Program-made: the position numbers and the translations under genes | Assembly (NCBI GenBank): GCA_025462885.1 | Contig: JAOAPN010000002.1 | Span: forward strand, 124,001 to 188,000 | Reading direction: 5' to 3' | From: Acidobacteriaceae bacterium | GTDB lineage: Bacteria > Acidobacteriota > Terriglobia > Terriglobales > Acidobacteriaceae | Length of the DNA: 64,000 bases | Shown here: one piece after another, positions 28,725 through 36,139 of the stretch | Numbering within the stretch: the stretch's first letter is position 1 | Layout of the letters: every line of letters starts with the position of its first letter | The notes under the pieces: model-generated | The model's input: only the letters and a program-made list of their open reading frames with translations | What the model was told of the DNA's origin: nothing | Database searches by the model: none

Positions 28725-29183
28725 CTATGCCCGAGCTAGCGCCTTACGCTGCCGCCACTGCACATAAACCGTCCCCGCCGTCAGCAGCAGGATCGTAGCC
28801 ACGATCGCCTGCGACCACAGGCAGTAGATGCACCACTTCTCGATGACATACGCCTCCAGATAACTCAGAATCGCGGCAAAGAAGAAGCCTATCTGCGCCA
28901 GCTCCAGCACAATCCATAGCCGTCCCCACAGCGCGAATCCCGCCATCAGGCCGTATCCGATCAGCCCCAGGACTGCCACCGGAATATGCTTCCCGCCCGT
29001 CGGAGGATCGTCGAACGTCCGTGCCGGAAACACCGCGAACCGGCTATGGTTCACCGCGCCGCAGTCAAACTTCTCGGTTACCGCACAGGGTGGAGCCATA
29101 CTTGGATCCTGGTAATGCACCCGCAGCGCCAACCCGCTCACCCACATCCCCGCAAACGCCAGCAACGCAATCAAATACTTCAT
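28725..29183 (-). CDS. Vitamin K epoxide reductase (VKOR) family protein
   Basis: Bacterial VKOR oxidises thiols in the periplasm and passes electrons to quinone, replacing DsbB. The 152-residue sequence has four membrane helices, the loop cysteines C33 and C41 (PCAVTEKFDC) and the active-site C118-x2-C121 (KWCIYCLWSQ). The family serine (NHS) is also present. No fused thioredoxin domain is present, so a separate DsbA-like partner is expected. It lies near mqnC, whose menaquinone could be the acceptor; that link is inference. Confidence 0.85.
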   Translation of the reverse strand: MKYLIALLAFAGMWVSGLALRVHYQDPSMAPPCAVTEKFDCGAVNHSRFAVFPARTFDDPPTGGKHIPVAVLGLIGYGLMAGFALWGRLWIVLELAQIGFFFAAILSYLEAYVIEKWCIYCLWSQAIVATILLLTAGTVYVQWRQRKALARA

Positions 29184-29269
29184 CTCGCAATTCTAATGTG
29201 CAGTGTGCCGCTCCTGCGCCCTGGCCTCACGCCCGAATACTTTTCTGCAAGCAGCGTGAAGCTCCCGCA

Positions 29270-30178
29270 CTAGACTTTTTTCTTTGCAGCCTTCTTCGCA
29301 GGCTTCGCGCGCACCTTCGCGGCGCCCGGCACAACCGGATCGGCGATATACCGCGCCAGTCGTTTTTTCATCACCGCGACCGCCGCGGTGCTCTTATCCA
29401 CCATGCAGAAGTGCCGGCCATTCCGTGCCGCCGCCTCTCCAGCGGTCCCGCTGCCGGCAAAGAAGTCCAGCACCATCTCTCCGCGATTGCTATGGACCCG
29501 CACGATCCGCTCCAGGATTCCCAGCGGCTTCTGCGTCGCATAGCCCGTCTTCTCCTTGCCTGTCGGAGACACGATCGTGTGCCACCACACATCCGTCGGA
29601 GTCTTCCCCCGCGCCGCCTTCGCCGCTCCTACCAGCTTCGGAGCCATGTAAGGAATCCGGTCGCTGGCCTCCAGGTTGAACGTGTACTTCTTCGCGTTCT
29701 TCGTATACCAGAGCAGGTTGTCATGCTTCGCCGGCCACTTTTTCGTAGCCCGCGCGCCATAGTCATAGGCCCAGATAATCTCGTTCTGAAAACACTCTCG
29801 CCCGAAGATCTCATCCAGCATCACCTTGCAGTAGTGCACTTCGCGATAGTCGATATGCAGAAACAGGCTTCCCGTCGCCGTAAGCACCCGGTACGCCTCG
29901 ACCAGCCGGGGCCGCAGAAACCCCAAAAAATCGTCAAAACTGTCGCCGTACCCCGCGCCACTTCCAGCCCCCACCACGAACTCCGTCCGATACCGCTTCC
30001 CCGCAAACCCCACGCGGTCGCCGGCATCATCGCGAATCGTCTTCATCTGGGGACGCGCCTGCTTCTTGCCCGTATTGAACGGCGGATCCACGTAGATCAG
30101 ATCCACCGACCCAGCCTTCATCTCGCGCAGTATTTTGAGGTTGTCCCCTCGCACAATGCGGTTCCCACTCTGGCTCAT
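29270..30178 (-). CDS. Site-specific DNA methyltransferase, beta-class (N6-adenine or N4-cytosine)
   Basis: The 302-residue enzyme carries catalytic motif IV DPPF (residues 31-34, LIYVDPPFNTGKKQ) near the N-terminus and the SAM-binding motif FAGSG (240-244, LDFFAGSGTAGEA) near the C-terminus; this order defines the beta class. A target-recognition region lies between, and the end is a Lys/Ala-rich tail. There is no restriction enzyme gene nearby, so it is an orphan methyltransferase. ATG 30178 is chosen because AAGGAG lies 5 bases upstream. Confidence 0.85.
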   Translation of the reverse strand: MSQSGNRIVRGDNLKILREMKAGSVDLIYVDPPFNTGKKQARPQMKTIRDDAGDRVGFAGKRYRTEFVVGAGSGAGYGDSFDDFLGFLRPRLVEAYRVLTATGSLFLHIDYREVHYCKVMLDEIFGRECFQNEIIWAYDYGARATKKWPAKHDNLLWYTKNAKKYTFNLEASDRIPYMAPKLVGAAKAARGKTPTDVWWHTIVSPTGKEKTGYATQKPLGILERIVRVHSNRGEMVLDFFAGSGTAGEAAARNGRHFCMVDKSTAAVAVMKKRLARYIADPVVPGAAKVRAKPAKKAAKKKV

Positions 30179-30245
30179 CTTCACTCCTTGACCCTCCTAA
30201 CACTAGAGCAAATTACCTGTGGGTGTAGAGGGAGGCTTGGAACTC

Positions 30246-31259
30246 ATGGCTGTTTTCTCTCAAGAAAAACGGCACCCCTCAAGAGGCTCCGCTGCCCCGC
30301 AACAGGTACTTTGCCCTCACGTAGCCTTTGTCCCCGGCTCGCGAGAGTGTATCGTTTTCTGCGGAGCCCTTTGTTCGTCCCTGCGCTCCAAGCGCTTTGC
30401 CAAGAACGCCTTGCCGACCGACACCCTCATCTACGCCATGCTCTCCCACCGCGGCCGCGTCCGCCGCGGCAACGAGGACGCCTGCGCCGCGTCGCTCTCC
30501 GCCGGTGCCTTCGTCGTCTGCGACGGCATGGGCGGAGCAGCCGGCGGAGAGGTCGCCAGTCTCCTGGCCGCCGAGACCTTCCTCCGCCACGTTGCTAACC
30601 CGACCTCCGGCAAGACCCCGCAGGCCCGCATCCAGGCCGCCGTTCAGGCCGCCAACCACGCCATCTTTCAGAAGGCCACCCAGAACACCGAACTTTCCGG
30701 CATGGGCACCACGCTGGTCGCCCTGCTCTACGTTCCACCGAAGCCCGGCCCGGTCCTCCAACCCAAACCCTTGGCTGCCATCACCATCCAGCCCGTCCCT
30801 CCCAGTCTCTGGCTGGCCCACGTCGGCGACAGCCGCTGCTACCTCTATCGCGGACGTATGCTCACGCAACTCACCGAGGACCACTCGCTCGTCGAAGAGC
30901 AGCTTCGTGCCGGCCAGATCACCGCCGCCGAGGCCGCTGCCTCTCCCATGCGCAACCTCATCACCCGCGCCGTCGGCTCCCAGGCCACCGTCGAGGTTGA
31001 TGTCCAGGCCCTCCGCCCCCAGCCTGGCGACCTCTACCTGCTCGCCTCGGACGGCCTCAACCGCGAGCTCTCCGACGCCGACATCGCCACCGTCCTGGCC
31101 GATATCCCCTCCCCGCCCACCGAGCCCTACCTCGCCGCCGCCTGCCAGTCCCTTATCACCGCCGCCAACCATAGCGGCGGTCGCGACAACATTACCGTCC
31201 TGCTGCTCGCCTTCCCTAAAGGCATCGAACGCCGCAAGCCACGCGCAACAATGCAGTAA
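30246..31259 (+). CDS. PP2C/PPM-type serine/threonine protein phosphatase
   Basis: This metal-dependent phosphatase removes phosphate from Ser/Thr in signalling proteins. Family motifs are in order: GRVRRGNEDAC, VVCDGMGGAAGGEVAS (metal-binding Asp), SGMGTTLVALL, AHVGDSRCYLYR, LASDGLNRELSD and GGRDNITVLLL. The start is uncertain: ATG 30246 has GGAGG 10 bases upstream, but the next ~55 residues look non-conserved; TTG 30411 or ATG 30438 would begin close to the domain. No partner kinase gene is adjacent. Confidence 0.85.
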   Translation: MAVFSQEKRHPSRGSAAPQQVLCPHVAFVPGSRECIVFCGALCSSLRSKRFAKNALPTDTLIYAMLSHRGRVRRGNEDACAASLSAGAFVVCDGMGGAAGGEVASLLAAETFLRHVANPTSGKTPQARIQAAVQAANHAIFQKATQNTELSGMGTTLVALLYVPPKPGPVLQPKPLAAITIQPVPPSLWLAHVGDSRCYLYRGRMLTQLTEDHSLVEEQLRAGQITAAEAAASPMRNLITRAVGSQATVEVDVQALRPQPGDLYLLASDGLNRELSDADIATVLADIPSPPTEPYLAAACQSLITAANHSGGRDNITVLLLAFPKGIERRKPRATMQ

Positions 31260-31330
31260 AAGTGTCAACCTCACGCCCGCGGCCCAGGACGGAGGCAAGA
31301 TCACCCGCTTCGCGAGCCTTCAACCACAAA

Positions 31331-31921
31331 TCAACCGAGCCGGGAGCTGAGATAGCTGAGGAGAAGTAGCTTGAACTCCCGAATAATCTCCTCTTTTTCG
31401 ACCGGGCTGGCGTCCACGCACAGAGGATGCATGCCCTTCAGAATCTGCACCGTGACGTTCGCCACACGGAAAGAGGTCTCTGGAGTCAATCCAGGAGCCT
31501 TTTCCCGGAAGATCGCAGCGATATGCTCCCGCAGCCGATTCCTGGTCCCCGGATCCCGCTTGTGCTCTGGCGCATTCAGCAGCGGGAGAAAGGCAGGTCT
31601 TTTGTCGATGTAATCCACGATCATGTCGACGATCCGATCCACCAACTCCTTCACAGTCATCCTCGCGGCCTCGTCGGTTACCGGCAGCCAGCGGGCCTCC
31701 ATCTCGTTGACATGCTGAACCTTAAGGGCGATCGCGACAGCTTCCTTGTCAGGGAAGTACTGATATAGCGTTCCGATCGATGCCTTGGCCCTTTCAGCGA
31801 TCTGGGTCATGGTCGCAGCCTCGTAGCCTACCTCACCCATGACCGACGCGGCCGCTTCAAGCAACTGGGCCAAGCGACGTTCGCCTCTGCCTTGCTGCGG
31901 AGTACGCCTTGCATTTGACAT
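31331..31921 (-). CDS. TetR-family transcriptional repressor
   Basis: The 196-residue regulator has an N-terminal TetR helix-turn-helix (LLEAAASVMGEVGYEAATM, AERAKASIGTLYQYFPDKEA) and a helical ligand-binding domain. It is divergent from the isochorismatase-like gene at 32001, and the 79-base gap holds two copies of a TGAGG-type palindrome, the likely operators. I chose ATG 31921; the upstream in-frame ATG at 31939 would put the first operator inside the coding sequence. Confidence 0.88.
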   Translation of the reverse strand: MSNARRTPQQGRGERRLAQLLEAAASVMGEVGYEAATMTQIAERAKASIGTLYQYFPDKEAVAIALKVQHVNEMEARWLPVTDEAARMTVKELVDRIVDMIVDYIDKRPAFLPLLNAPEHKRDPGTRNRLREHIAAIFREKAPGLTPETSFRVANVTVQILKGMHPLCVDASPVEKEEIIREFKLLLLSYLSSRLG

Positions 31922-31924
31922 TGT

Positions 31925-31938
31925 TGAGGACATCCTCA
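31925..31938. promoter_or_regulatory. Putative TetR operator box 1
   Basis: TGAGGACATCCTCA is a perfect palindrome of TGAGGA half-sites with a 2-base centre. It lies four bases upstream of the chosen repressor start codon, a position suited to autorepression. Its centre is 36 bp from that of box 2. Confidence 0.6.
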
Positions 31939-31960
31939 TATTCTAAGCGAAGATTGAATG

Positions 31961-31974
31961 TGAGGGAATCCTCA
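31961..31974. promoter_or_regulatory. Putative TetR operator box 2
   Basis: TGAGGGAATCCTCA repeats box 1 with one mismatch in the left half-site. It lies 27 bases before the ATG of the isochorismatase-like gene and would cover or flank that gene's promoter. Confidence 0.6.
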
Positions 31975-32000
31975 ACTTTGCATCGCTTAGGAGAAGCAAG

Positions 32001-32567
32001 ATGGCAGTGACAACCCTCGACCTCCGGACCGCTCTGATCCTCATCGATCTCCAGAATGGCATCGTCAGCCTGCCCACGGTGCACCCCATCGCCGAGATCC
32101 TGGGTCGTGCCCGCGCACTGGCCGACTCTTTTCGCCGCCACGGCCTGCCCGTGGTGCTCGTCAACGTGACCAGCGGAGCCCCGGGTCGAACCGAGCAGCC
32201 TCCGCGCGTGCGTGGGGAGCTTCCCGCCGGATGGGCCGATCTTGTCTCTGAAGTGAACCAGCACCCCTCCGATCACACGGTGACCAAGAGGACGTGGGGA
32301 GCACTCCGGAATACGGATCTCGAAGAGCACCTGCAGAGCCTGGGAGTAACGCAGGTCGTCCTTGCCGGCGTCTCCACCACCTCCGGAGTTGAGTCGACCG
32401 CTCGCCAGGCATACGAGGCAGGGTTCAACGTGACGCTCGCCATCGACGCCATGACCGACATGAACCTCGAAGCCCACATCAACAGCACAACGCGCATCTT
32501 CCCCAAGCTGGGCGAGACCGGCACGACACAAGAGGTTCTCGAACTCCTCGATAAAAGCCGCCTTTAG
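32001..32567 (+). CDS. Isochorismatase-like cysteine hydrolase
   Basis: The 188-residue cytoplasmic enzyme has the isochorismatase-family fold: ALILIDLQNGI (catalytic Asp), TVTKRTWGAL (the Lys region) and VVLAGVSTTSGVESTARQA. The usual catalytic cysteine position in VxGxxTxxCVxxTA reads Ser-Gly-Val here (TTSGVEST), so the nucleophile may be missing or replaced. AGGAG stands 8 bases before the ATG. It heads a likely TetR-controlled unit with the membrane protein and MFS transporter that follow. Confidence 0.8.
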   Translation: MAVTTLDLRTALILIDLQNGIVSLPTVHPIAEILGRARALADSFRRHGLPVVLVNVTSGAPGRTEQPPRVRGELPAGWADLVSEVNQHPSDHTVTKRTWGALRNTDLEEHLQSLGVTQVVLAGVSTTSGVESTARQAYEAGFNVTLAIDAMTDMNLEAHINSTTRIFPKLGETGTTQEVLELLDKSRL

Positions 32568-32609
32568 AAATAGAACCAAACTCTTTCGACGCACAGAAGG
32601 GAACTGAAC

Positions 32610-32939
32610 ATGGAATGGATGCATCTCGTCTCGTACTTCTGCGGTGGGCTTTTTCTCACCAACGCTGTTCCGCATTGTGTCAGCGGTGTCATAGGGCAAC
32701 CCTTCCAGACCCCATTTGCGAAGCCGCCCGGTGAGGGACTTTCGACTTCCACTGTGAATGTCCTCTGGGGAGCGTTCAACCTCGTCGTGGCATACCTGCT
32801 CGTATGTCGCGTCGGCGCTTTCGATTTGCATGCGACGGCGCATGTTGTAGCGCTGGGCCTGGGCGCTCTCTCCCTGGCGATTATGTTGGCTCGCGCCTTC
32901 GGACGCTTCCATGGCGGCAACTCTCCTGCAGACTCTTAA
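32610..32939 (+). CDS. Small membrane protein, function unknown
   Basis: A 109-residue product with three hydrophobic segments (LVSYFCGGLFLTNAVPHCVSG, VNVLWGAFNLVVAYLLVC, AHVVALGLGALSLAIMLA). It follows the isochorismatase-like gene by 42 bases and is probably cotranscribed. No family is recognised with certainty. Its retention between a hydrolase and an exporter under one regulator suggests a part in the same response. Confidence 0.6.
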   Translation: MEWMHLVSYFCGGLFLTNAVPHCVSGVIGQPFQTPFAKPPGEGLSTSTVNVLWGAFNLVVAYLLVCRVGAFDLHATAHVVALGLGALSLAIMLARAFGRFHGGNSPADS

Positions 32940-32982
32940 ACTCGTCCCACGACGCCATGATCCAGCATCCGAAATGAGGGCG

Positions 32983-34320
32983 ATGCCAAAGAGCAATCCA
33001 AATCCGCAGTCATCGCCTCTCGCTGGAGGTTCGCTGTCCCATGCCTGGCGAGCTCTGCGCCATCGGAACTTCCAGCTCTTCTTCTTTGGTCAGGGCATCT
33101 CGGTCATCGGCAACTGGATGACACGGCTGGCGACGAGTTGGCTGGTCTACCGCCTCACCGATTCCGTATTGATGCTTGGCATCGTCAGCTTCGCGGGACA
33201 GATCGTCTCGTTCGCCCTTGGGCCATTCGCAGGAGTCTGGGTCGAGCGCCTCAATCGTCGCAAGCTGCTCGTTGCGACGCAGGCTGCTGCCGCCGTGCAG
33301 TCACTCGCCATGGCGGGGCTCACCCTGGCCCACCGCATCACGCTGGGGGAGATCATCGCGCTCACCGCACTGCAGGGCGTCATCAATGCGTTCGACATGC
33401 CCGGCCGCCAGTCCTTCCTGGTGCAGATGGTCGAAGACCGCAACGACCTCAGCAACGCGATTGCCATCAACTCCTCCCTGGCAAATGGAGCTCGTCTGAT
33501 CGGCCCGGCCATCGCCGGCCTGGTCATCGGAGCCGTCGGCGAAGGCTGGTGTTTCCTCATCGATGGGGTCAGCTACTTCGCCGTCATCGCATCCCTGCTG
33601 CTGATGCGCATCCAATCCGCCGACATCCGCCGCAACAAGGCCAGTATGTTCGAACAGATGCGCGAAGGCTGGGATTATGTTCGAACTTTCCCTCCCATCC
33701 GGATCATCCTGTTGCTGTTCGCGCTGATCAGCCTGATGGGCTACTCGTACGCCGTCCTGCTCCCCGTCTTCGCTGGTCAGGTGCTGCACGGCGGCGCGAC
33801 GACACTCGGGTGGCTCACCGGTGCCTCAGGGGTGGGCGCTCTCGCATCGGCACTGTCCCTGGCAATCCGTAAGTCGGTTGTCGGACTGGGCCGTATGATC
33901 CAGATTGCGGTCGCCATGCTCGGTTCGGCATTGATTCTGTTCGGCCTGTCTCACACGCTCTGGCTCTCGCTCGTCCTCATGGTCTTCGTCGGATTTGGTC
34001 TGATGCAGGGCGCGTCCGCCAGCAATACTATTATTCAATCGCTGGTGACGGAAGATAAACGCGCCCGCGTGATGAGCTACTACACGATGGCCTTCTTTGG
34101 AGCGGCGCCCTTCGGCAGTCTCTTCGCCGGTATGCTGGCACACCGCATCGGAGCGCCCCATACCGTCATAGTCACCGGAGCGTGCTGCATCGCCGGCTCC
34201 ATCTGGTTCACGTTTGAACTGCCAAAGGTGAGAGCAGCCATGCGGCCCATCTATCAACAGATGGGGCTGCTACCCGGCGACCCGGAACCGGCCATGGCAG
34301 CGAGTGCAGCGGGCGGGTAA
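32983..34320 (+). CDS. MFS transporter, EntS/MFS_3-like exporter
   Basis: The ~445-residue protein has 12 membrane helices. Features of the MFS_3 (transmembrane secretion effector) group are AWRALRHRNFQLFFFGQGIS at the N-terminus, MTRLATSWLVYRLT, GPFAGVWVERLNRRKLLV and the central REGWDYVRTFPPIRIIL. It likely exports a small molecule by proton antiport. ATG 32983 (GAGG just upstream) is preferred; 32974 and 32911 are in frame, the latter overlapping the previous gene. It is the third gene of the TetR-linked unit. Confidence 0.85.
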   Translation: MPKSNPNPQSSPLAGGSLSHAWRALRHRNFQLFFFGQGISVIGNWMTRLATSWLVYRLTDSVLMLGIVSFAGQIVSFALGPFAGVWVERLNRRKLLVATQAAAAVQSLAMAGLTLAHRITLGEIIALTALQGVINAFDMPGRQSFLVQMVEDRNDLSNAIAINSSLANGARLIGPAIAGLVIGAVGEGWCFLIDGVSYFAVIASLLLMRIQSADIRRNKASMFEQMREGWDYVRTFPPIRIILLLFALISLMGYSYAVLLPVFAGQVLHGGATTLGWLTGASGVGALASALSLAIRKSVVGLGRMIQIAVAMLGSALILFGLSHTLWLSLVLMVFVGFGLMQGASASNTIIQSLVTEDKRARVMSYYTMAFFGAAPFGSLFAGMLAHRIGAPHTVIVTGACCIAGSIWFTFELPKVRAAMRPIYQQMGLLPGDPEPAMAASAAGG

Positions 34321-34445
34321 CGTAACCGTCAAACGCTAGTCATCCTCGGTAGCCATCCAGGAGACTGCAAACCCGGCTCTCTCGGTGGAACGTCTGCTTC
34401 AATCCGCTCCAGACTTGCTACACTGCGGAGTCGCATCCAAACATC

Positions 34446-35306
34446 ATGTCCCTCTCGCGAACCATCGGAGTTCTCGGCGCTGGCACCATGGGCAATGGCA
34501 TCGCCCATGTCTGCGCCCGTGCCGGATTCAACGTCCTCCTCTGCGACGTCTCCCAGCCAGCGCTGGACCGCGGCCTCGCCACCATCCGCACCAATCTCTC
34601 TCGCGAAGTCGCCAAGGCCCGGCTCACCCAGCCCGAAGCCACCGCCGCTGAAGCCCGCATCACTTCCACTACATCCATCGAAGCCCTGGTCTCCTGTTCC
34701 TTCGCAATCGAAGCTGCGACCGAACGCTTCGAGATCAAGGCCCAGCTCTTCCGCGACCTCGACCGCATCCTCCCCGCCGAAGCCATCCTCGCCTCGAATA
34801 CCAGCAGCATTTCCATCACCCGGCTCGCCGCCGTCACCCAACGGCCCACCCAGGTCATCGGGATGCACTTCTTCAACCCCGTGCCCGTTATGAAGCTGGT
34901 CGAGATCATCCGCGGCCTCCAGACCTCGCAGGCCACCTTCGAAACAGTCAAGGCCCTTGCGGAGCAGCTCTCCAAGATCCCCGTCGAGGTCAACGACGCC
35001 GCCGGCTTCATCTCCAACCGCGTCCTCATGCCGCTCATCAACGAAGCGATCTACGCCGTCCAGGAGGGCGTCGCCACCCCCGAGGCCATCGACACCATCT
35101 TCCGCGAGGGCATGGCCCACCCCATGGGCCCTCTCACCCTCGCGGACTTCATCGGTCTCGACGTCTGCCTCGACATCATGCGCGTCCTCGCCGACGGCCT
35201 CGGCAACCCCAAATACAACCCCTGCCCCCTCCTGGTCCGCATGGTGGACGCAGGTTGGCTGGGGCGGAAGTCCGGCCAAGGGTTCTACCCCTATCCTTCT
35301 GCCTAA
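34446..35306 (+). CDS. 3-hydroxyacyl-CoA (3-hydroxybutyryl-CoA) dehydrogenase
   Basis: This 286-residue NAD-dependent enzyme interconverts 3-hydroxyacyl-CoA and 3-oxoacyl-CoA in short-chain fatty acid or butanoyl-CoA metabolism. The Rossmann motif GVLGAGTMGNGIAHV is at the N-terminus; the catalytic histidine lies in GMHFFNPVPVM and the C-terminal domain has GFISNRVLMPLINEA and HPMGPLTLADFIGLD. The last 16 codons plus stop (WLGRKSGQGFYPYPSA) are repeated 67 bases downstream in another frame. The MaoC hydratase gene that follows would act on the neighbouring step of the pathway. Confidence 0.92.
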   Translation: MSLSRTIGVLGAGTMGNGIAHVCARAGFNVLLCDVSQPALDRGLATIRTNLSREVAKARLTQPEATAAEARITSTTSIEALVSCSFAIEAATERFEIKAQLFRDLDRILPAEAILASNTSSISITRLAAVTQRPTQVIGMHFFNPVPVMKLVEIIRGLQTSQATFETVKALAEQLSKIPVEVNDAAGFISNRVLMPLINEAIYAVQEGVATPEAIDTIFREGMAHPMGPLTLADFIGLDVCLDIMRVLADGLGNPKYNPCPLLVRMVDAGWLGRKSGQGFYPYPSA

Positions 35307-35373
35307 CCGAGACCTCGCCCGCTGGCTGGGGCGGAAGTCCGGCAAAGACTTCTGCCCCTATCCGCCTGCGTAG
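35256..35373 (+). repeat. Tandem duplication of the dehydrogenase 3' end
   Basis: Unit 1 (35256-35306) encodes WLGRKSGQGFYPYPSA and TAA; unit 2 (35323-35373) encodes WLGRKSGKDFCPYPPA and TAG. The offset is 67 bases, so unit 2 is not in frame with the gene. The two have diverged at several bases. Unit 2's TAG coincides with the left end of repeat copy D. Confidence 0.9.
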
Positions 35374-35488
35374 ACACTATCGAGAGAGAACACCCCTCCG
35401 GAAGGGCACACCTGAAGGTATGCCCTTCCAGATATCCGTCGAGTCAGCCACACCTCGAAGATGTAACGCCCCGAATATGTCGATGCAG
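35371..35488 (+). repeat. Intergenic element, copy D (internally deleted)
   Basis: The left end TAGACACTATCGA and the right end, read on the other strand, GCTGCATCGACATA, match the terminal repeats of copies A-C. Inside are a hairpin of GGAAGGGCA half-sites (35400-35430) and the complement of the GGCGTTACATCTTC segment. The central long palindrome is missing, leaving about 118 bp. Confidence 0.6.
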
Positions 35489-35581
35489 CGAATCGAACGT
35501 CCTCCACAAATGCCGGACTACCCTTACCCACTTACCAGCACCATCCCCTATCCTGTAGCATCCAAACACCAGGGAGACACC

Positions 35582-36037
35582 ATGCCGCAAGAGCTTTACT
35601 TCGAAGATTTTTATGTAGGCCAGACCATGAACTCTGTCGGCAGCGCCAAGGTGACCGCCGAAGAGATCAAGGAATTCGGGCAGAAGTACGATCCCCAGCC
35701 CTTCCACCTCGACGAAGCCGCCGGGGAAGGTTCCTTCTTCAAGGGCCTCGCCGCCTCCGGATGGCTCACCGCTGCCATCGTCATGCGCCTCCGCGTCCAG
35801 TCCATCAAGGTTGCCGGCGGAATGATCGGTGCCGGGGTCGAAGAGATGCGCTGGACTCAGCCCGTCCGTCCCGGCGACACCATCCGCACCGAGATCGAAG
35901 TCCTCGGCGTCCGCCACTCCAACTCCCGCAAGGACTACGGCGTCGTCCGCACCCGTACCCTCGCCTTCAACCAGCGCAACGAGATCGTCCTGCGCTCCAC
36001 CGTCAACTTCCTCGCGCCTGTAAAACCCAAGGCCTAA
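35582..36037 (+). CDS. MaoC-like (R)-specific enoyl-CoA hydratase
   Basis: The 151-residue hot-dog-fold protein hydrates enoyl-CoA or acts on a related thioester. The MaoC signature is visible: EIKEFGQKYDPQPFHLDEAA with the catalytic Asp (YDPQPFH) and His, then FKGLAASGWLTAAIVMRL. The start MPQELYFEDFYVGQ gives family length; GGGAGACACC lies just upstream. The longer frame from 35255 runs through the duplication and copy D and is not coding. Last codons are duplicated downstream. Confidence 0.88.
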   Translation: MPQELYFEDFYVGQTMNSVGSAKVTAEEIKEFGQKYDPQPFHLDEAAGEGSFFKGLAASGWLTAAIVMRLRVQSIKVAGGMIGAGVEEMRWTQPVRPGDTIRTEIEVLGVRHSNSRKDYGVVRTRTLAFNQRNEIVLRSTVNFLAPVKPKA

Positions 36038-36063
36038 GGCGCCTGTAAACCCAAGCCTTAAGG
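36014..36063 (+). repeat. Tandem duplication of the MaoC gene 3' end
   Basis: Two adjacent 25-bp units start GCGCCTGTAAA. Unit 1 (36014-36038) holds the last seven codons (APVKPKA), the TAA stop and one further base; unit 2 (36039-36063) follows with one deleted base and a few changes. Confidence 0.85.
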
Positions 36064-36139
36064 CAAGAACGGTACCAGCCGAAGTCCCTGTCCTCCAAAA
36101 ACGCCCCATTCCCACAAGGATGGGGCGTATGTTAACCAA

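Noticed and set aside
30000..35000. Possible genomic island or prophage around the methyltransferase, TetR and MFS genes
   Set aside because: No integrase, transposase, phage gene or tRNA-flanking repeat is present, and base composition and codon use look like the rest of the window.
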